Source: Bacilli bacterium
Lineage (GTDB): Bacteria; Bacillota_I; Bacilli_A; RF39; UBA660
NCBI GenBank assembly: GCA_016296185.1
Contig: JAEDJT010000020.1
Location: 1-26,198, forward strand
Length of the DNA stretch: 26,198 nt
Direction of reading: 5' to 3'
The notes beneath the pieces were generated by a model that saw only the letters and a list, made by a program, of their open reading frames with translations, did not search any database and had not been told where the DNA came from. Below are positions 1 through 6,036 of the stretch, piece by piece. The position numbers were made by a program, and so were the translations under genes. Within the stretch, counting starts at the first letter, position 1; each line of letters starts with the position of its first letter.

Positions 1-64
1 TTAGAATTTTTATTAATGTATTTTTATTACTACAGGTGAGTTCTATTAAAACATAATTATTTAT
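1..64 (-). CDS. yqfD: YqfD-like sporulation protein, N-terminal fragment (cut by window edge)
   Basis: An open frame runs off the left edge just after yqfC. It reads NNYVLIELTCSNKNTLIKIL, which resembles the start of YqfD proteins (B. subtilis has a VQLELTGRGIERLLN-type segment). In B. subtilis yqfD directly follows yqfC, so the position fits. The start is a problem: an in-frame TAG lies at 74-76 and no ATG, GTG or TTG follows it, so the only near-start codon is ATA at 62-64, overlapping the end of yqfC. The ATG at 52-54 is in another frame and meets TAA two codons later. A non-canonical start, a frameshift or a base error are all possible. YqfD is a membrane protein needed for sporulation and expressed in the mother cell. 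Only about 19 residues are visible, so the call rests mainly on synteny. Confidence 0.4.
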   Translation of the reverse strand, partial: MNNYVLIELTCSNKNTLIKIL

Positions 65-296
65 ATTTAAACTCTATATTATAAATATCAATATTGAATA
101 ATATTTCTGATTCTAATAACTTTATTATACTTATATTATTGCCTTTTATTATTATATTAATATCATCTATATCTATATTTATTGTATTATCGTTTATTGT
201 ATTTATTTTTGTAAAGTTATTAATATATAATGTATTTTTATCAATATTAATATTATATGAATTAGGATTAACAATACTTTTTATTTTATCAATCAT
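57..296 (-). CDS. yqfC: YabP/YqfC-family sporulation protein
   Basis: This 79-residue protein, slightly shorter than usual for the family (about 90), has the YabP/YqfC layout: short beta strands, a TLYINNFTKI segment (residues ~22-31, the family's 'hIenH.gI' region), then IIIKGNNISIIKLLESEILF (~48-67, the 'I.GknLvI..i..eeili.G' region) and a terminal IEF. In B. subtilis the order is rpsU-yqeY-yqeZ-yqfA-yqfB-yqfC-yqfD; here yqfC follows yqeY directly, so the three middle genes are absent but the order is kept. YqfC belongs to the mother-cell sigma-E regulon and is needed for sporulation; its biochemical role is unknown. An AGGTG ribosome site lies about 7 bases before the ATG. A sigma-E-like promoter lies at 314-342. 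The protein is highly biased to Ile and Asn because of base composition. Confidence 0.72.
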   Translation of the reverse strand: MIDKIKSIVNPNSYNINIDKNTLYINNFTKINTINDNTINIDIDDINIIIKGNNISIIKLLESEILFNIDIYNIEFKYK

Positions 297-313
297 ATAG
301 AATCACCTATAGA

Positions 314-342
314 ATTATATGCAAAAAAAAAGTGCATTAAGC
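314..342 (-). promoter_or_regulatory. Candidate sigma-E-type promoter for yqfC, nested in the yqeY terminator
   Basis: On the minus strand the sequence reads GCTTAAT, 14 bases, CATATAAT. Against the Bacillus sigma-E consensus (KMATAWW - 14 - CATACAHT) this is 6 of 7 and 7 of 8 matches with the ideal spacing. The -35 element sits in the loop and 3' arm of the yqeY terminator hairpin. yqfC is a sigma-E gene in B. subtilis, which agrees. The match is by eye, and AT-rich DNA gives chance hits. Confidence 0.5.
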
Positions 343-346
343 ACTT
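323..346 (-). terminator. Rho-independent terminator after yqeY
   Basis: On the minus strand AAGTGC pairs with GCACTT around a 5-base loop and is followed by a run of nine T. It lies across the yqeY stop codon and separates yqeY from yqfC. Confidence 0.75.
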
Positions 347-783
347 AATTTTGTTCTTACTTTAGCACTTACAGCACTCATGTCTCCTCTGCTTCCGATT
401 CTATCAGTAGCAGCTTTCATAACTTTACCCATATCTTTAATTGATTCAGGTTTAATTTCTGTAAATACTTCATCTATGATTTTGTCAATCTCTTCTTCAC
501 TTAGTTCTTCTGGTAAATATTCAGATAAGATTTCAACTTCTTTATTTAAGTTATCAATTTCATCATTTTTACCATATTTAGTAAACTCAGTAATACTATC
601 TTTACGCATTTTAACTTGTTTTTTAATAACAGCTGCAACTTCGTCATCAGATAGATCATGATTTTTACTAATCTTTTCCATTTGAACAGCACTCTTTAAC
701 ATTCTTAGAACTGATAGTTTAAATTTATCTTGTTCTTTCATTGCTGTTGTCATGTCTTTTGTAATTTGTTCAGCTAATGCCAT
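337..783 (-). CDS. yqeY: GatB/YqeY domain protein
   Basis: This 148-residue protein has the full length of stand-alone YqeY proteins. It shows the family's all-helical pattern: LAEQITKDMTTAMKEQDK near the N-terminus, LSVLRMLKSAVQ (~23-34), VAAVIKKQVKMRKDSI (~49-64), EVEILSEYLPEELSEEEI (~82-99), and the terminal 'GKVMKAATDRIGSRGDMSAVSAKVRTKL' region with the conserved G-R-x-D-x-x-x-V-S pattern. The fold matches the tRNA-binding tail domain of GatB (Asp/Glu-tRNA amidotransferase), but the role of free YqeY is not settled. It directly follows rpsU with a 16-base gap and an AAGGGATGA ribosome site, the same pairing as in Bacillus, so it is probably co-transcribed with rpsU. Confidence 0.93.
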   Translation of the reverse strand: MALAEQITKDMTTAMKEQDKFKLSVLRMLKSAVQMEKISKNHDLSDDEVAAVIKKQVKMRKDSITEFTKYGKNDEIDNLNKEVEILSEYLPEELSEEEIDKIIDEVFTEIKPESIKDMGKVMKAATDRIGSRGDMSAVSAKVRTKLSA

Positions 784-799
784 CTAAATCATCCCTTAA

Positions 800-988
800 T
801 TAATAATTTCTATTACGTTTTCTAGAATTTCTAATCATTTCTTTTTTGGCTTCTCTTTTTCTTACGCCTGGTTTATCATAGCATTTTCTTTTTTTAAGTT
901 CAGAAGGGACACCACTCTTAGCAACTTTAATTTTAAATTTCTTTAAAGCGCTGTCAATGTTACCATTTTGTACTACTACTTTAGTCAT
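800..988 (-). CDS. rpsU: 30S ribosomal protein bS21
   Basis: This small, very basic protein of 62 residues begins MTKVVVQNGNIDSALKKFKI and contains the S21 signature (AKSGVPSELKKRKCYDKPGVRKREAKK, split here as AKSGVPSELKKR and CYDKPGVRKREAKK). The tail is Arg/Lys/Asn-rich (RNSRKRNRNY). It is a component of the 30S platform near the anti-Shine-Dalgarno region of 16S rRNA. A strong GAAGGGAGGG ribosome site precedes the ATG, and a near-consensus promoter is at 1021-1049. It forms a short operon with yqeY. Confidence 0.96.
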   Translation of the reverse strand: MTKVVVQNGNIDSALKKFKIKVAKSGVPSELKKRKCYDKPGVRKREAKKEMIRNSRKRNRNY

Positions 989-1020
989 TTGAATTTCCCT
1001 CCCTTCATTAACTATCTAAA

Positions 1021-1049
1021 ATTATAACACTCTTATATTTTTTTTACAA
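1021..1049 (-). promoter_or_regulatory. Sigma-A-type promoter for rpsU-yqeY
   Basis: Minus strand: TTGTAA, 17 bases, TATAAT, with a TG one base before the -10 (extended -10, TGTTATAAT). The -35 overlaps the outer stem of the terminator of the upstream gene. Expected transcript start is about 1014, giving a leader of about 25 bases. Confidence 0.75.
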
Positions 1050-1083
1050 GAAAAAAATCCCATATTTATGGGATATTTTCTTG
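1048..1083 (-). terminator. Terminator after the cadherin-like protein gene
   Basis: On the minus strand TCCCAT pairs with ATGGGA around a short AT loop, with an outer AAGAAAA/TTTTCTT extension and a T-run. It lies 11 bases after the stop of the gene at 1094-2587. Confidence 0.8.
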
Positions 1084-1093
1084 TTTTTACATA

Positions 1094-2587
1094 TTATTCT
1101 TCTTCATCTTGAGTTTTATTTCTTTTATATTTTCTTTTATACTCAGTTTTTTTATCTTCTTCTGCAAAAATATTTTTTACGTTTAGATTACTATCATCGA
1201 TAAACTTTTCAAATATACTTAAATCTATTTCCTGACTATTATATAATGTTTCATCATTCTTATCTTGTTTTTTACTGATTATTTTTTTATTATGTCCTTT
1301 TAATTCTGATTGATATTCAGCATCAAACATTTTATTAAATAAATCTTCATTTATTTCTTTATTTATATCTTTTTCTTCTTCTAATAATTCTTTAGATGTT
1401 TTTGTTATTAATGTTTTTAATTTTTTCTTTTCTTCTTTTGGTTGTTCTTTAGATCTTTTTATTTTTTGTTTTTCTCTTAGTTCATCGATATTTGTATTTG
1501 AATCTTTTGATTCGAATAATTTTTCAAATATACTATCATCTACTACATTATTGTTTTCTTTAGTAGCTTTTTCTATTTTTGAAGATTTAGCAATTTTTGT
1601 TTTCTTTTCTGTTTTTTGAGTTATTTCTTTTGAAGTTTTTTTCTTTTCTTCTTTTATATTTTTTTCTACTTTGTTTTTATTTGTTTCTGCTTTTTTTGTT
1701 TTCTTTTCTTTTTCTATTTTTTTCTTAATATTATTCTTTTCTTTTATTTCATCAATACTTAAAGATACTTCTTTTTTATCTTTTTTGGCTTGTTTTTTTG
1801 TTTCAATTTTTGGTTTTTGACCTTTAATTTTTAATTGATACTCAGCATCAAACATCTTTTCAAATCTTTTATCTTTTACAATTATATCTTCTGATTTCTT
1901 TGCATTATTTTTATATTTTACTTTAGTTTTATTTGTTTTCTTTTTAGTTGTAGTAGTCTTTTTAAGTGTTAGTTTTTGTGTTTTTTTATTTTCGTTTACT
2001 GTCTTTTTAGGTTTATCTTCTTTATCTGCATCTTTTAGTAATTTGCTGATATAGAACATAAACATTAATAATGCAAATAGGAAGGCTAATATACTGTTAC
2101 TTATTAATGGATTTACTTCTTTTATGTGTTCATTTATATTAGTTTCTTTTGATTCTTTTTTTTCAGATTCTTGTTTAATTTCTTCTTGCTTATTTTCTTC
2201 TTTTTTAGGATTATAATTTACATTTATCGTATATGTTCTGTATTTTTTATTTTCTGCTACTACTTTAATTGTAATTTTATTTAATCCTTCAACATATTTT
2301 TCTGGATAAGTTATATATACACTTGCATTATCATTCTTGGTAATTGCATTAATTTTTAAGTTTTTTACGTTATCAACTGTTATATCATACGTTTGTTTTT
2401 TTGATTTAAAGTCGATATTTACACCTTCAATAATTAATTCTTTTAAATAGTTATTTGATGATTTCTTTTTAGAAGTTGTGGCTACAGATAATATTTCGAT
2501 ATTCAAAGCTTCAACTCTTTCGATATTAATTGATAACATAGATATTATCATTAATAAAACTATTAATCCCTTTTTAATTCTTTTCAT
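1094..2587 (-). CDS. Membrane protein: outer cadherin-like domain, one TM helix, long Lys-rich tail with repeated motifs
   Basis: This 497-residue protein has four parts. (1) A signal peptide at ~1-27. (2) A cadherin-like beta-sandwich domain (Pfam 'Cadherin-like' type) at ~46-125, with LKELIIEGVNIDF, YDITVDNVKNLKI and YRTYTINVNY strands. (3) A transmembrane helix at ~162-182. (4) A ~310-residue tail very rich in Lys and Glu. With a cleaved signal peptide the domain lies outside and the tail in the cytoplasm. The tail repeats an F-x-K-[MLF]-F/I motif four times: RFEKMFDAEYQLKIKG (241-256), SIFEKLFES (352-360), LFNKMFDAEYQSELKG (416-431) and SIFEKFIDDS (457-466). Two copies share MFDAEYQ. The blocks between look disordered or helical. 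The gene has its own promoter (2619-2646) and a hairpin over its ribosome site (2598-2615). Function is unknown; the repeats could be docking sites for a cytoplasmic partner (inference). It is probably not part of the bacteriocin operon just upstream. Confidence 0.75.
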   Translation of the reverse strand: MKRIKKGLIVLLMIISMLSINIERVEALNIEILSVATTSKKKSSNNYLKELIIEGVNIDFKSKKQTYDITVDNVKNLKINAITKNDNASVYITYPEKYVEGLNKITIKVVAENKKYRTYTINVNYNPKKEENKQEEIKQESEKKESKETNINEHIKEVNPLISNSILAFLFALLMFMFYISKLLKDADKEDKPKKTVNENKKTQKLTLKKTTTTKKKTNKTKVKYKNNAKKSEDIIVKDKRFEKMFDAEYQLKIKGQKPKIETKKQAKKDKKEVSLSIDEIKEKNNIKKKIEKEKKTKKAETNKNKVEKNIKEEKKKTSKEITQKTEKKTKIAKSSKIEKATKENNNVVDDSIFEKLFESKDSNTNIDELREKQKIKRSKEQPKEEKKKLKTLITKTSKELLEEEKDINKEINEDLFNKMFDAEYQSELKGHNKKIISKKQDKNDETLYNSQEIDLSIFEKFIDDSNLNVKNIFAEEDKKTEYKRKYKRNKTQDEEE

Positions 2588-2591
2588 ATAA

Positions 2592-2615
2592 AAAACACCC
2601 CAAAAAATCTTGGGG
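2592..2615 (-). terminator. Hairpin: probable end of bacteriocin transcript, also covers a ribosome site
   Basis: Minus strand: CCCCAA, 6-base loop, TTGGGG, then TGTTTTTT. It has terminator form and lies after the last bacteriocin peptide. The same 3' arm (TTGGGGTG) is the only Shine-Dalgarno-like sequence before the ATG at 2587, and the expected transcript start from the promoter at 2619-2646 falls at the 5' base of the hairpin. So it may both end one transcript and fold over the start site of the next. Confidence 0.6.
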
Positions 2616-2618
2616 TAT

Positions 2619-2646
2619 ATTATAGCATCTTTTTAAAATTTTGCAA
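2619..2646 (-). promoter_or_regulatory. Sigma-A-type promoter for the cadherin-like protein gene
   Basis: Minus strand: TTGCAA, 16 bases, TATAAT with an extended TG (TGCTATAAT). It starts 12 bases after the stop of bacteriocin peptide 2. The -35 TTGCAA is one half of an inverted repeat, TTGCAAAA at 2641-2648 against TTTTGCAA at 2663-2670, which could be an operator. Confidence 0.65.
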
Positions 2647-2657
2647 AAATTCCTATT

Positions 2658-2819
2658 CTAGATTTTGCAAATTTGTTTATTCTTTCCTTGTCTTAATGTA
2701 GTTCCAAATGCTCTACCTAAGTCATATATGAAAGATGCTGCTCTTATTAAAGCATTTATGTATGCAGCTGATACTGCACCACCGTTTAAATTATTTAATT
2801 GTTGTTCTGTTAATTGCAT
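2658..2819 (-). CDS. Bacteriocin-like peptide with double-glycine leader (peptide 2)
   Basis: This 53-residue precursor begins MQLTEQQLNNLNGG, a typical 14-residue double-glycine leader, followed by a 39-residue mature peptide (AVSAAYINALIRAASFIYDL, then GRAFGTTLRQGKNKQICKI). The mature part is a predicted cationic amphipathic helix with a GxxxG motif (GRAFG) in a YDLGRAFG setting like many class IIb and Blp-type bacteriocins, and a basic tail with one Cys. The leader is cleaved after GG by C39 peptidase exporters, and one is encoded just upstream. The gene starts 9 bases after peptide 1, which shows the two are a pair. The ribosome site (GTAGG) is weak. It is too short for standard ORF calling. 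Alternatively the peptides could be signalling pheromones, but size and GxxxG favour a two-peptide bacteriocin. Confidence 0.8.
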   Translation of the reverse strand: MQLTEQQLNNLNGGAVSAAYINALIRAASFIYDLGRAFGTTLRQGKNKQICKI

Positions 2820-2828
2820 GTTATTTAC

Positions 2829-2975
2829 CTACTTTCCACTTTTACAAGATAATGGTCTTTTCCATCCACTTGCTACTCCCATTGCAAATATAATTACTCC
2901 ACAAATTATAATTGCACTAGCTGTTTTTAAAACACCACCATTAATGTCTGATAATTCTTGTGTTGTTAATTTCAT
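2829..2975 (-). CDS. Bacteriocin-like peptide with double-glycine leader (peptide 1)
   Basis: This 48-residue precursor begins MKLTTQELSDINGG, matching the double-glycine leader pattern (L-x-x-x-E-L-x-x-I-x-G-G). The mature 34-residue part is strongly hydrophobic (VLKTASAIIICGVIIFAMGV), then ASGWKRPLSCKSGK with a cationic tail. It carries a GxxxG motif (GVASG) at the end of the hydrophobic helix, as expected for the membrane-spanning helix pairs of class IIb bacteriocins. Two Cys residues could form a disulfide. The ribosome site AGGGAAGG lies inside the end of the accessory gene, 9 bases before the ATG. The gene follows the accessory protein by 5 bases, so all four genes look like one operon. 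Confidence 0.82.
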   Translation of the reverse strand: MKLTTQELSDINGGVLKTASAIIICGVIIFAMGVASGWKRPLSCKSGK

Positions 2976-2980
2976 GTTGT

Positions 2981-3388
2981 TTATCCTTCCCTGATTATGT
3001 CAAAAACTTTTTTTATTATTCTTTGCTTATTATTTAATAGTTTTACTTCAACTATTTTTTCATCTTTTATTTCTGTATTTATTTGAATATTTTGATATGG
3101 AATATTATTTTCAATTGAAATATCTTTATATAATATTTCAGTTGGTTTATATCTTTTATGATCGACTTCTATTATTGTATTATCATTTACAATGTTTAAA
3201 TCTTTGTATGGTAATGATAAATTAATATGACATTCTTCTTCACATGATATATAACCTAATGTTTTTTTAATAGAATATGTTTTCATATTATAACTAGATA
3301 TTAATAATATAAGTGACGAAGCGATTATTATTATAATGATATAAGATTTTTTTGGTTTCTTATTTAATAGTATTATTCTATCTATCAT
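2981..3388 (-). CDS. Miniature HlyD/accessory-like membrane protein of the bacteriocin exporter
   Basis: This 135-residue protein has one N-terminal transmembrane helix (~15-32) and an outer domain of about 100 residues predicted to be mostly beta strand, ending in a basic helix. Its start overlaps the exporter stop by ATGA, so the two are translationally coupled, and it precedes the peptide genes. Position and topology (short cytoplasmic N-terminus, one TM, outer beta domain) match the accessory proteins of C39 exporters. However, those are normally about 450 residues with a long coiled coil, which is missing here. Two Cys (C49 and C53, CEEEC) lie just outside the membrane. It could instead be an immunity protein. 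The family is not recognised directly and the role is inferred from position. Confidence 0.55.
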   Translation of the reverse strand: MIDRIILLNKKPKKSYIIIIIIASSLILLISSYNMKTYSIKKTLGYISCEEECHINLSLPYKDLNIVNDNTIIEVDHKRYKPTEILYKDISIENNIPYQNIQINTEIKDEKIVEVKLLNNKQRIIKKVFDIIREG

Positions 3389-5421
3389 ATTTTACTCATT
3401 TCTATTCTATCTTTTAAATAATTAACACTACTGTGTGATACATATATTAAAGTTGTTTTCTTTAAATATATATCAATATTTCCTAATATTTCTTTTTCCA
3501 TATCTGGATTCATTTCACTTAATGATTCATCTAATATTAATATTTTTGGTTTTTGAACTAAGGCTCTTGCGAGTATTATTCTTTGTCTTTCTCCACCGCT
3601 TAAGTTATATCCACCATCTATTAATAACGATTCTAATCTAAGTGATTTTTTATTTAATATTTCATCTACTTTTGTTATTTTTAATATGTAATTTAATTCT
3701 TTTATATCGATTTCTTTATTTATTAAAATATTATCTCTTATTGAACCAGTAAATAGTTTTTCTCTTTGTGATACATATAAAATATTTCTTCTTATTGTAT
3801 TCAATGAATAATCTTTTATATTAATATCGTTAATATAAATATTTCCGTTATAATCATCTATGTTTCTACTTAGTAATCTACATAAAGTACTCTTTCCACA
3901 TCCACTTTCTCCACCAATACATAGATGTGTATTTTCTTTTATTTCAAGATTATATTCGTTTAATACATAGTTATAATTATCATAGCTATATTTAATATTT
4001 TTTATACAAATATCACCTGTACTGAAATCTTCTTGTTCTCCATTATGTTCGGGCTCAATGTTAAGGAATTCATTTATTTTACCTATTGTTAGCTTTATAA
4101 ATAAATAATTGGGAATTAAGTTTATAATGTTTTCTATAGGATTAATATAATATGAAAGAAGGCTGTTGAATGTAACTAATGAAATAATTGTTAAATTTCC
4201 TTTACTAATTAAATAAATTCCATAACTACTAATAATGAATAAACCTATCTCATTTATAATGGTTTTAATTGTATTTTGATTATTAATAAAAAGATTATAG
4301 TCAAATGTATTACTTAAATATGAAGTGTATTTTTTAGTTATATTATCAACAATTTTATTTGTTATATTTAAGTTTTTTATAGTTTCAATACTATCTATTT
4401 TCTCTACTAGTTCAGAATTAAATTCAGTTTCTAATTCAATGTTATCATTTATTCTTCTTATTATGATTGGTGAGATGATTAAACCAACTACAATATATAA
4501 TAAAGATATTATGCAAAGAATTAAAAATAATTCTTTACTTATATTGTATAAAAAGAATATAGAACAAATTGCTAAAGTTAAATCTAATAATATTGTAATT
4601 ATTATTTCTGAAAATAATGATTTTATATTATTAATTTCACTTACTCTTGTTATTATTTCTCCTGATGTTCTACTTTTGATAACATTCAAAGGGAGATTAA
4701 ATATATGATATATAAAATCTGGTATAAGGGTTAAATCTATATTTTTATTGAAATATATAGATATTTTATTTTTAATATGACTTATATATATCTTAATAAC
4801 ATTTAATATTAAAAAGATTATTATGATAAAGATTGTTGTATTTATATAATTTGTTTCTAATGAATCAATCGATATTTTGAAATAATAACTTAATATAATT
4901 GATAATATAGTTATAATTATATTGAATAATATTATTTTATATATTAATAGTGAATTGATTTGAATGAATTTGAACAATGTAGTTTTAATTGAGTGTTTAT
5001 TTTTAATTTGAGGTATTTTCTGATAAGGTTTAAATAATAAAATAATATTTGTCCATATATTCTTAAATTCATCTATATTATATTTTTTATACCCTTTAGC
5101 AGGATCCATTACATATACTGTGTTATTTTTTATTTTATAAACTACAACAAAGTGATTGTATCCTTTTTGATTTGTATGAGCTATTACTGGTAATAGTTCT
5201 GATTTTATTTCTAAATCATCTAATTTCATTCCGTAAGAATCAAATCCATACTTTTTAGCTGTCTTTATAAGATTTAATGCTGTAACTCCATTTGTACTAG
5301 TTTTAGTATCTAGTCTTAATGTTTCTATTGGTACTTCTCCATCATAGTACTTTATAATAGATAATAGACAACATACTCCACAATCTTTTATATCTTTTTG
5401 TTTTACTAATATATTTTTCAT
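3385..5421 (-). CDS. C39-peptidase ABC exporter (bacteriocin processing and export)
   Basis: This 678-residue protein is a peptidase-containing ABC transporter (PCAT). The N-terminal C39 cysteine peptidase (~1-130) has Q8 (oxyanion), catalytic C14 in the KDCGVCCL motif, H90 in NHFVVVY and D106 in DPAKG, so the triad is complete. A six-helix membrane domain spans ~150-440. The nucleotide-binding domain (~465-678) has Walker A GGESGCGKST (503-512), signature LSGGERQ (607-613), Walker B ILILDE (627-632) and H-loop His (H663). The D-loop is atypical (SLSEMNPD rather than SALD). It would cut double-glycine leaders and export the peptides encoded by the next genes at 2658-2975. It has an AAGGGAGG ribosome site. 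No convincing sigma-A promoter was seen in the 60 bases before it. Confidence 0.95.
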   Translation of the reverse strand: MKNILVKQKDIKDCGVCCLLSIIKYYDGEVPIETLRLDTKTSTNGVTALNLIKTAKKYGFDSYGMKLDDLEIKSELLPVIAHTNQKGYNHFVVVYKIKNNTVYVMDPAKGYKKYNIDEFKNIWTNIILLFKPYQKIPQIKNKHSIKTTLFKFIQINSLLIYKIILFNIIITILSIILSYYFKISIDSLETNYINTTIFIIIIFLILNVIKIYISHIKNKISIYFNKNIDLTLIPDFIYHIFNLPLNVIKSRTSGEIITRVSEINNIKSLFSEIIITILLDLTLAICSIFFLYNISKELFLILCIISLLYIVVGLIISPIIIRRINDNIELETEFNSELVEKIDSIETIKNLNITNKIVDNITKKYTSYLSNTFDYNLFINNQNTIKTIINEIGLFIISSYGIYLISKGNLTIISLVTFNSLLSYYINPIENIINLIPNYLFIKLTIGKINEFLNIEPEHNGEQEDFSTGDICIKNIKYSYDNYNYVLNEYNLEIKENTHLCIGGESGCGKSTLCRLLSRNIDDYNGNIYINDINIKDYSLNTIRRNILYVSQREKLFTGSIRDNILINKEIDIKELNYILKITKVDEILNKKSLRLESLLIDGGYNLSGGERQRIILARALVQKPKILILDESLSEMNPDMEKEILGNIDIYLKKTTLIYVSHSSVNYLKDRIEMSKI

Positions 5422-5475
5422 TTATCCTCCCTTCACTATATATTTTCTATATGAAGTTTAGATATCCTTTTAAAA

Positions 5476-5506
5476 AAATAAAAAAAATGTGAATATTTCA
5501 CATTTT
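5476..5506 (-). terminator. Terminator after the pilin-like gene
   Basis: Minus strand: AAAATGTGAA, 3-base loop, TTCACATTTT, then a long T-rich tract. It overlaps the stop codon of the gene at 5505 and separates that gene from the exporter operon, though read-through may supply some exporter transcript. Confidence 0.8.
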
Positions 5507-5984
5507 AATTTGTATTAACTGTTGTTATTGTATTTGCTTTTTTATCATCAGCATCATCATCTTCTACAGTACATTTTCCTACATCTAATGTACAAGTAAA
5601 GCATTTATCTAATTCTCCTTGATCCCCGTAGCCTAATACGTCATATGCAGCTAATATTGCACTTGGAATAATGAATACAATAAAACCTGCAATTAATCTT
5701 TTTATAGATGTACTTATTACTTTTGATAAATCATCAGATTTTCCTGACATTACAACTCCGAATAAATCTTTCATTACTACAGCCATTAAAATAATTGGTA
5801 CTAATATTTTAGCAATTAATATAAAATAACCTACTGCTTTTAACGCTCTTCTTGTTCCAGCATATTGGCAAAAATGTAATTCACCACTCGTTTTTACTGT
5901 TGTAGCTCCATATACTACATTTAATCCGATAAATGATGCAAGTAAGAATAATAAAATTATATTTCTAACCATTTTTTTGTTCAT
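5505..5984 (-). CDS. TrbC/VirB2-like (T4SS pilin-type) membrane protein
   Basis: This is a 159-residue protein from the ATG at 5984. An upstream in-frame GTG at 5993 lies inside the AGGTG ribosome site, so ATG is preferred. It has a signal peptide (~1-27, cut near VYGA), two further hydrophobic helices (~52-72 and ~94-114) joined by a polar loop (GKSDDLSKVISTSIKRL), and an acidic, Asn/Thr-rich tail. This two-helix shape with a preceding signal peptide resembles pilin-like proteins of the Mbov_0395/T4SS_pilin group. Four Cys (C39, C128, C131, C138) could form disulfides outside the cell. No other conjugation gene is in the window, so a transfer role is not supported; such proteins are common as single genes in related genomes. 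It ends in its own terminator and is transcribed away from spoIIIAH. Confidence 0.5.
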   Translation of the reverse strand: MNKKMVRNIILLFLLASFIGLNVVYGATTVKTSGELHFCQYAGTRRALKAVGYFILIAKILVPIILMAVVMKDLFGVVMSGKSDDLSKVISTSIKRLIAGFIVFIIPSAILAAYDVLGYGDQGELDKCFTCTLDVGKCTVEDDDADDKKANTITTVNTN

Positions 5985-6036
5985 TTGTATCACCTATAAA
6001 TATAATAATATAAATTAATAAAAATTGAAATAAAAA

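Noticed and set aside
2665..2994. Plus-strand frame of 109 codons over the bacteriocin peptides
   Set aside because: It is the reverse of the two peptide genes, has no ribosome site, and the minus-strand genes have leaders, ribosome sites and the right neighbours.
3385..3388. TGA read as tryptophan (Mycoplasma-type code)
   Set aside because: TGA ends the exporter and murG in ATGA overlaps with the next start, and Trp codons in conserved sites are TGG, so the standard code applies.
5505..5984. Conjugative element or plasmid
   Set aside because: Only one pilin-like gene is present; there is no relaxase, coupling protein, integrase or T4SS ATPase, and the surroundings are chromosomal core genes.
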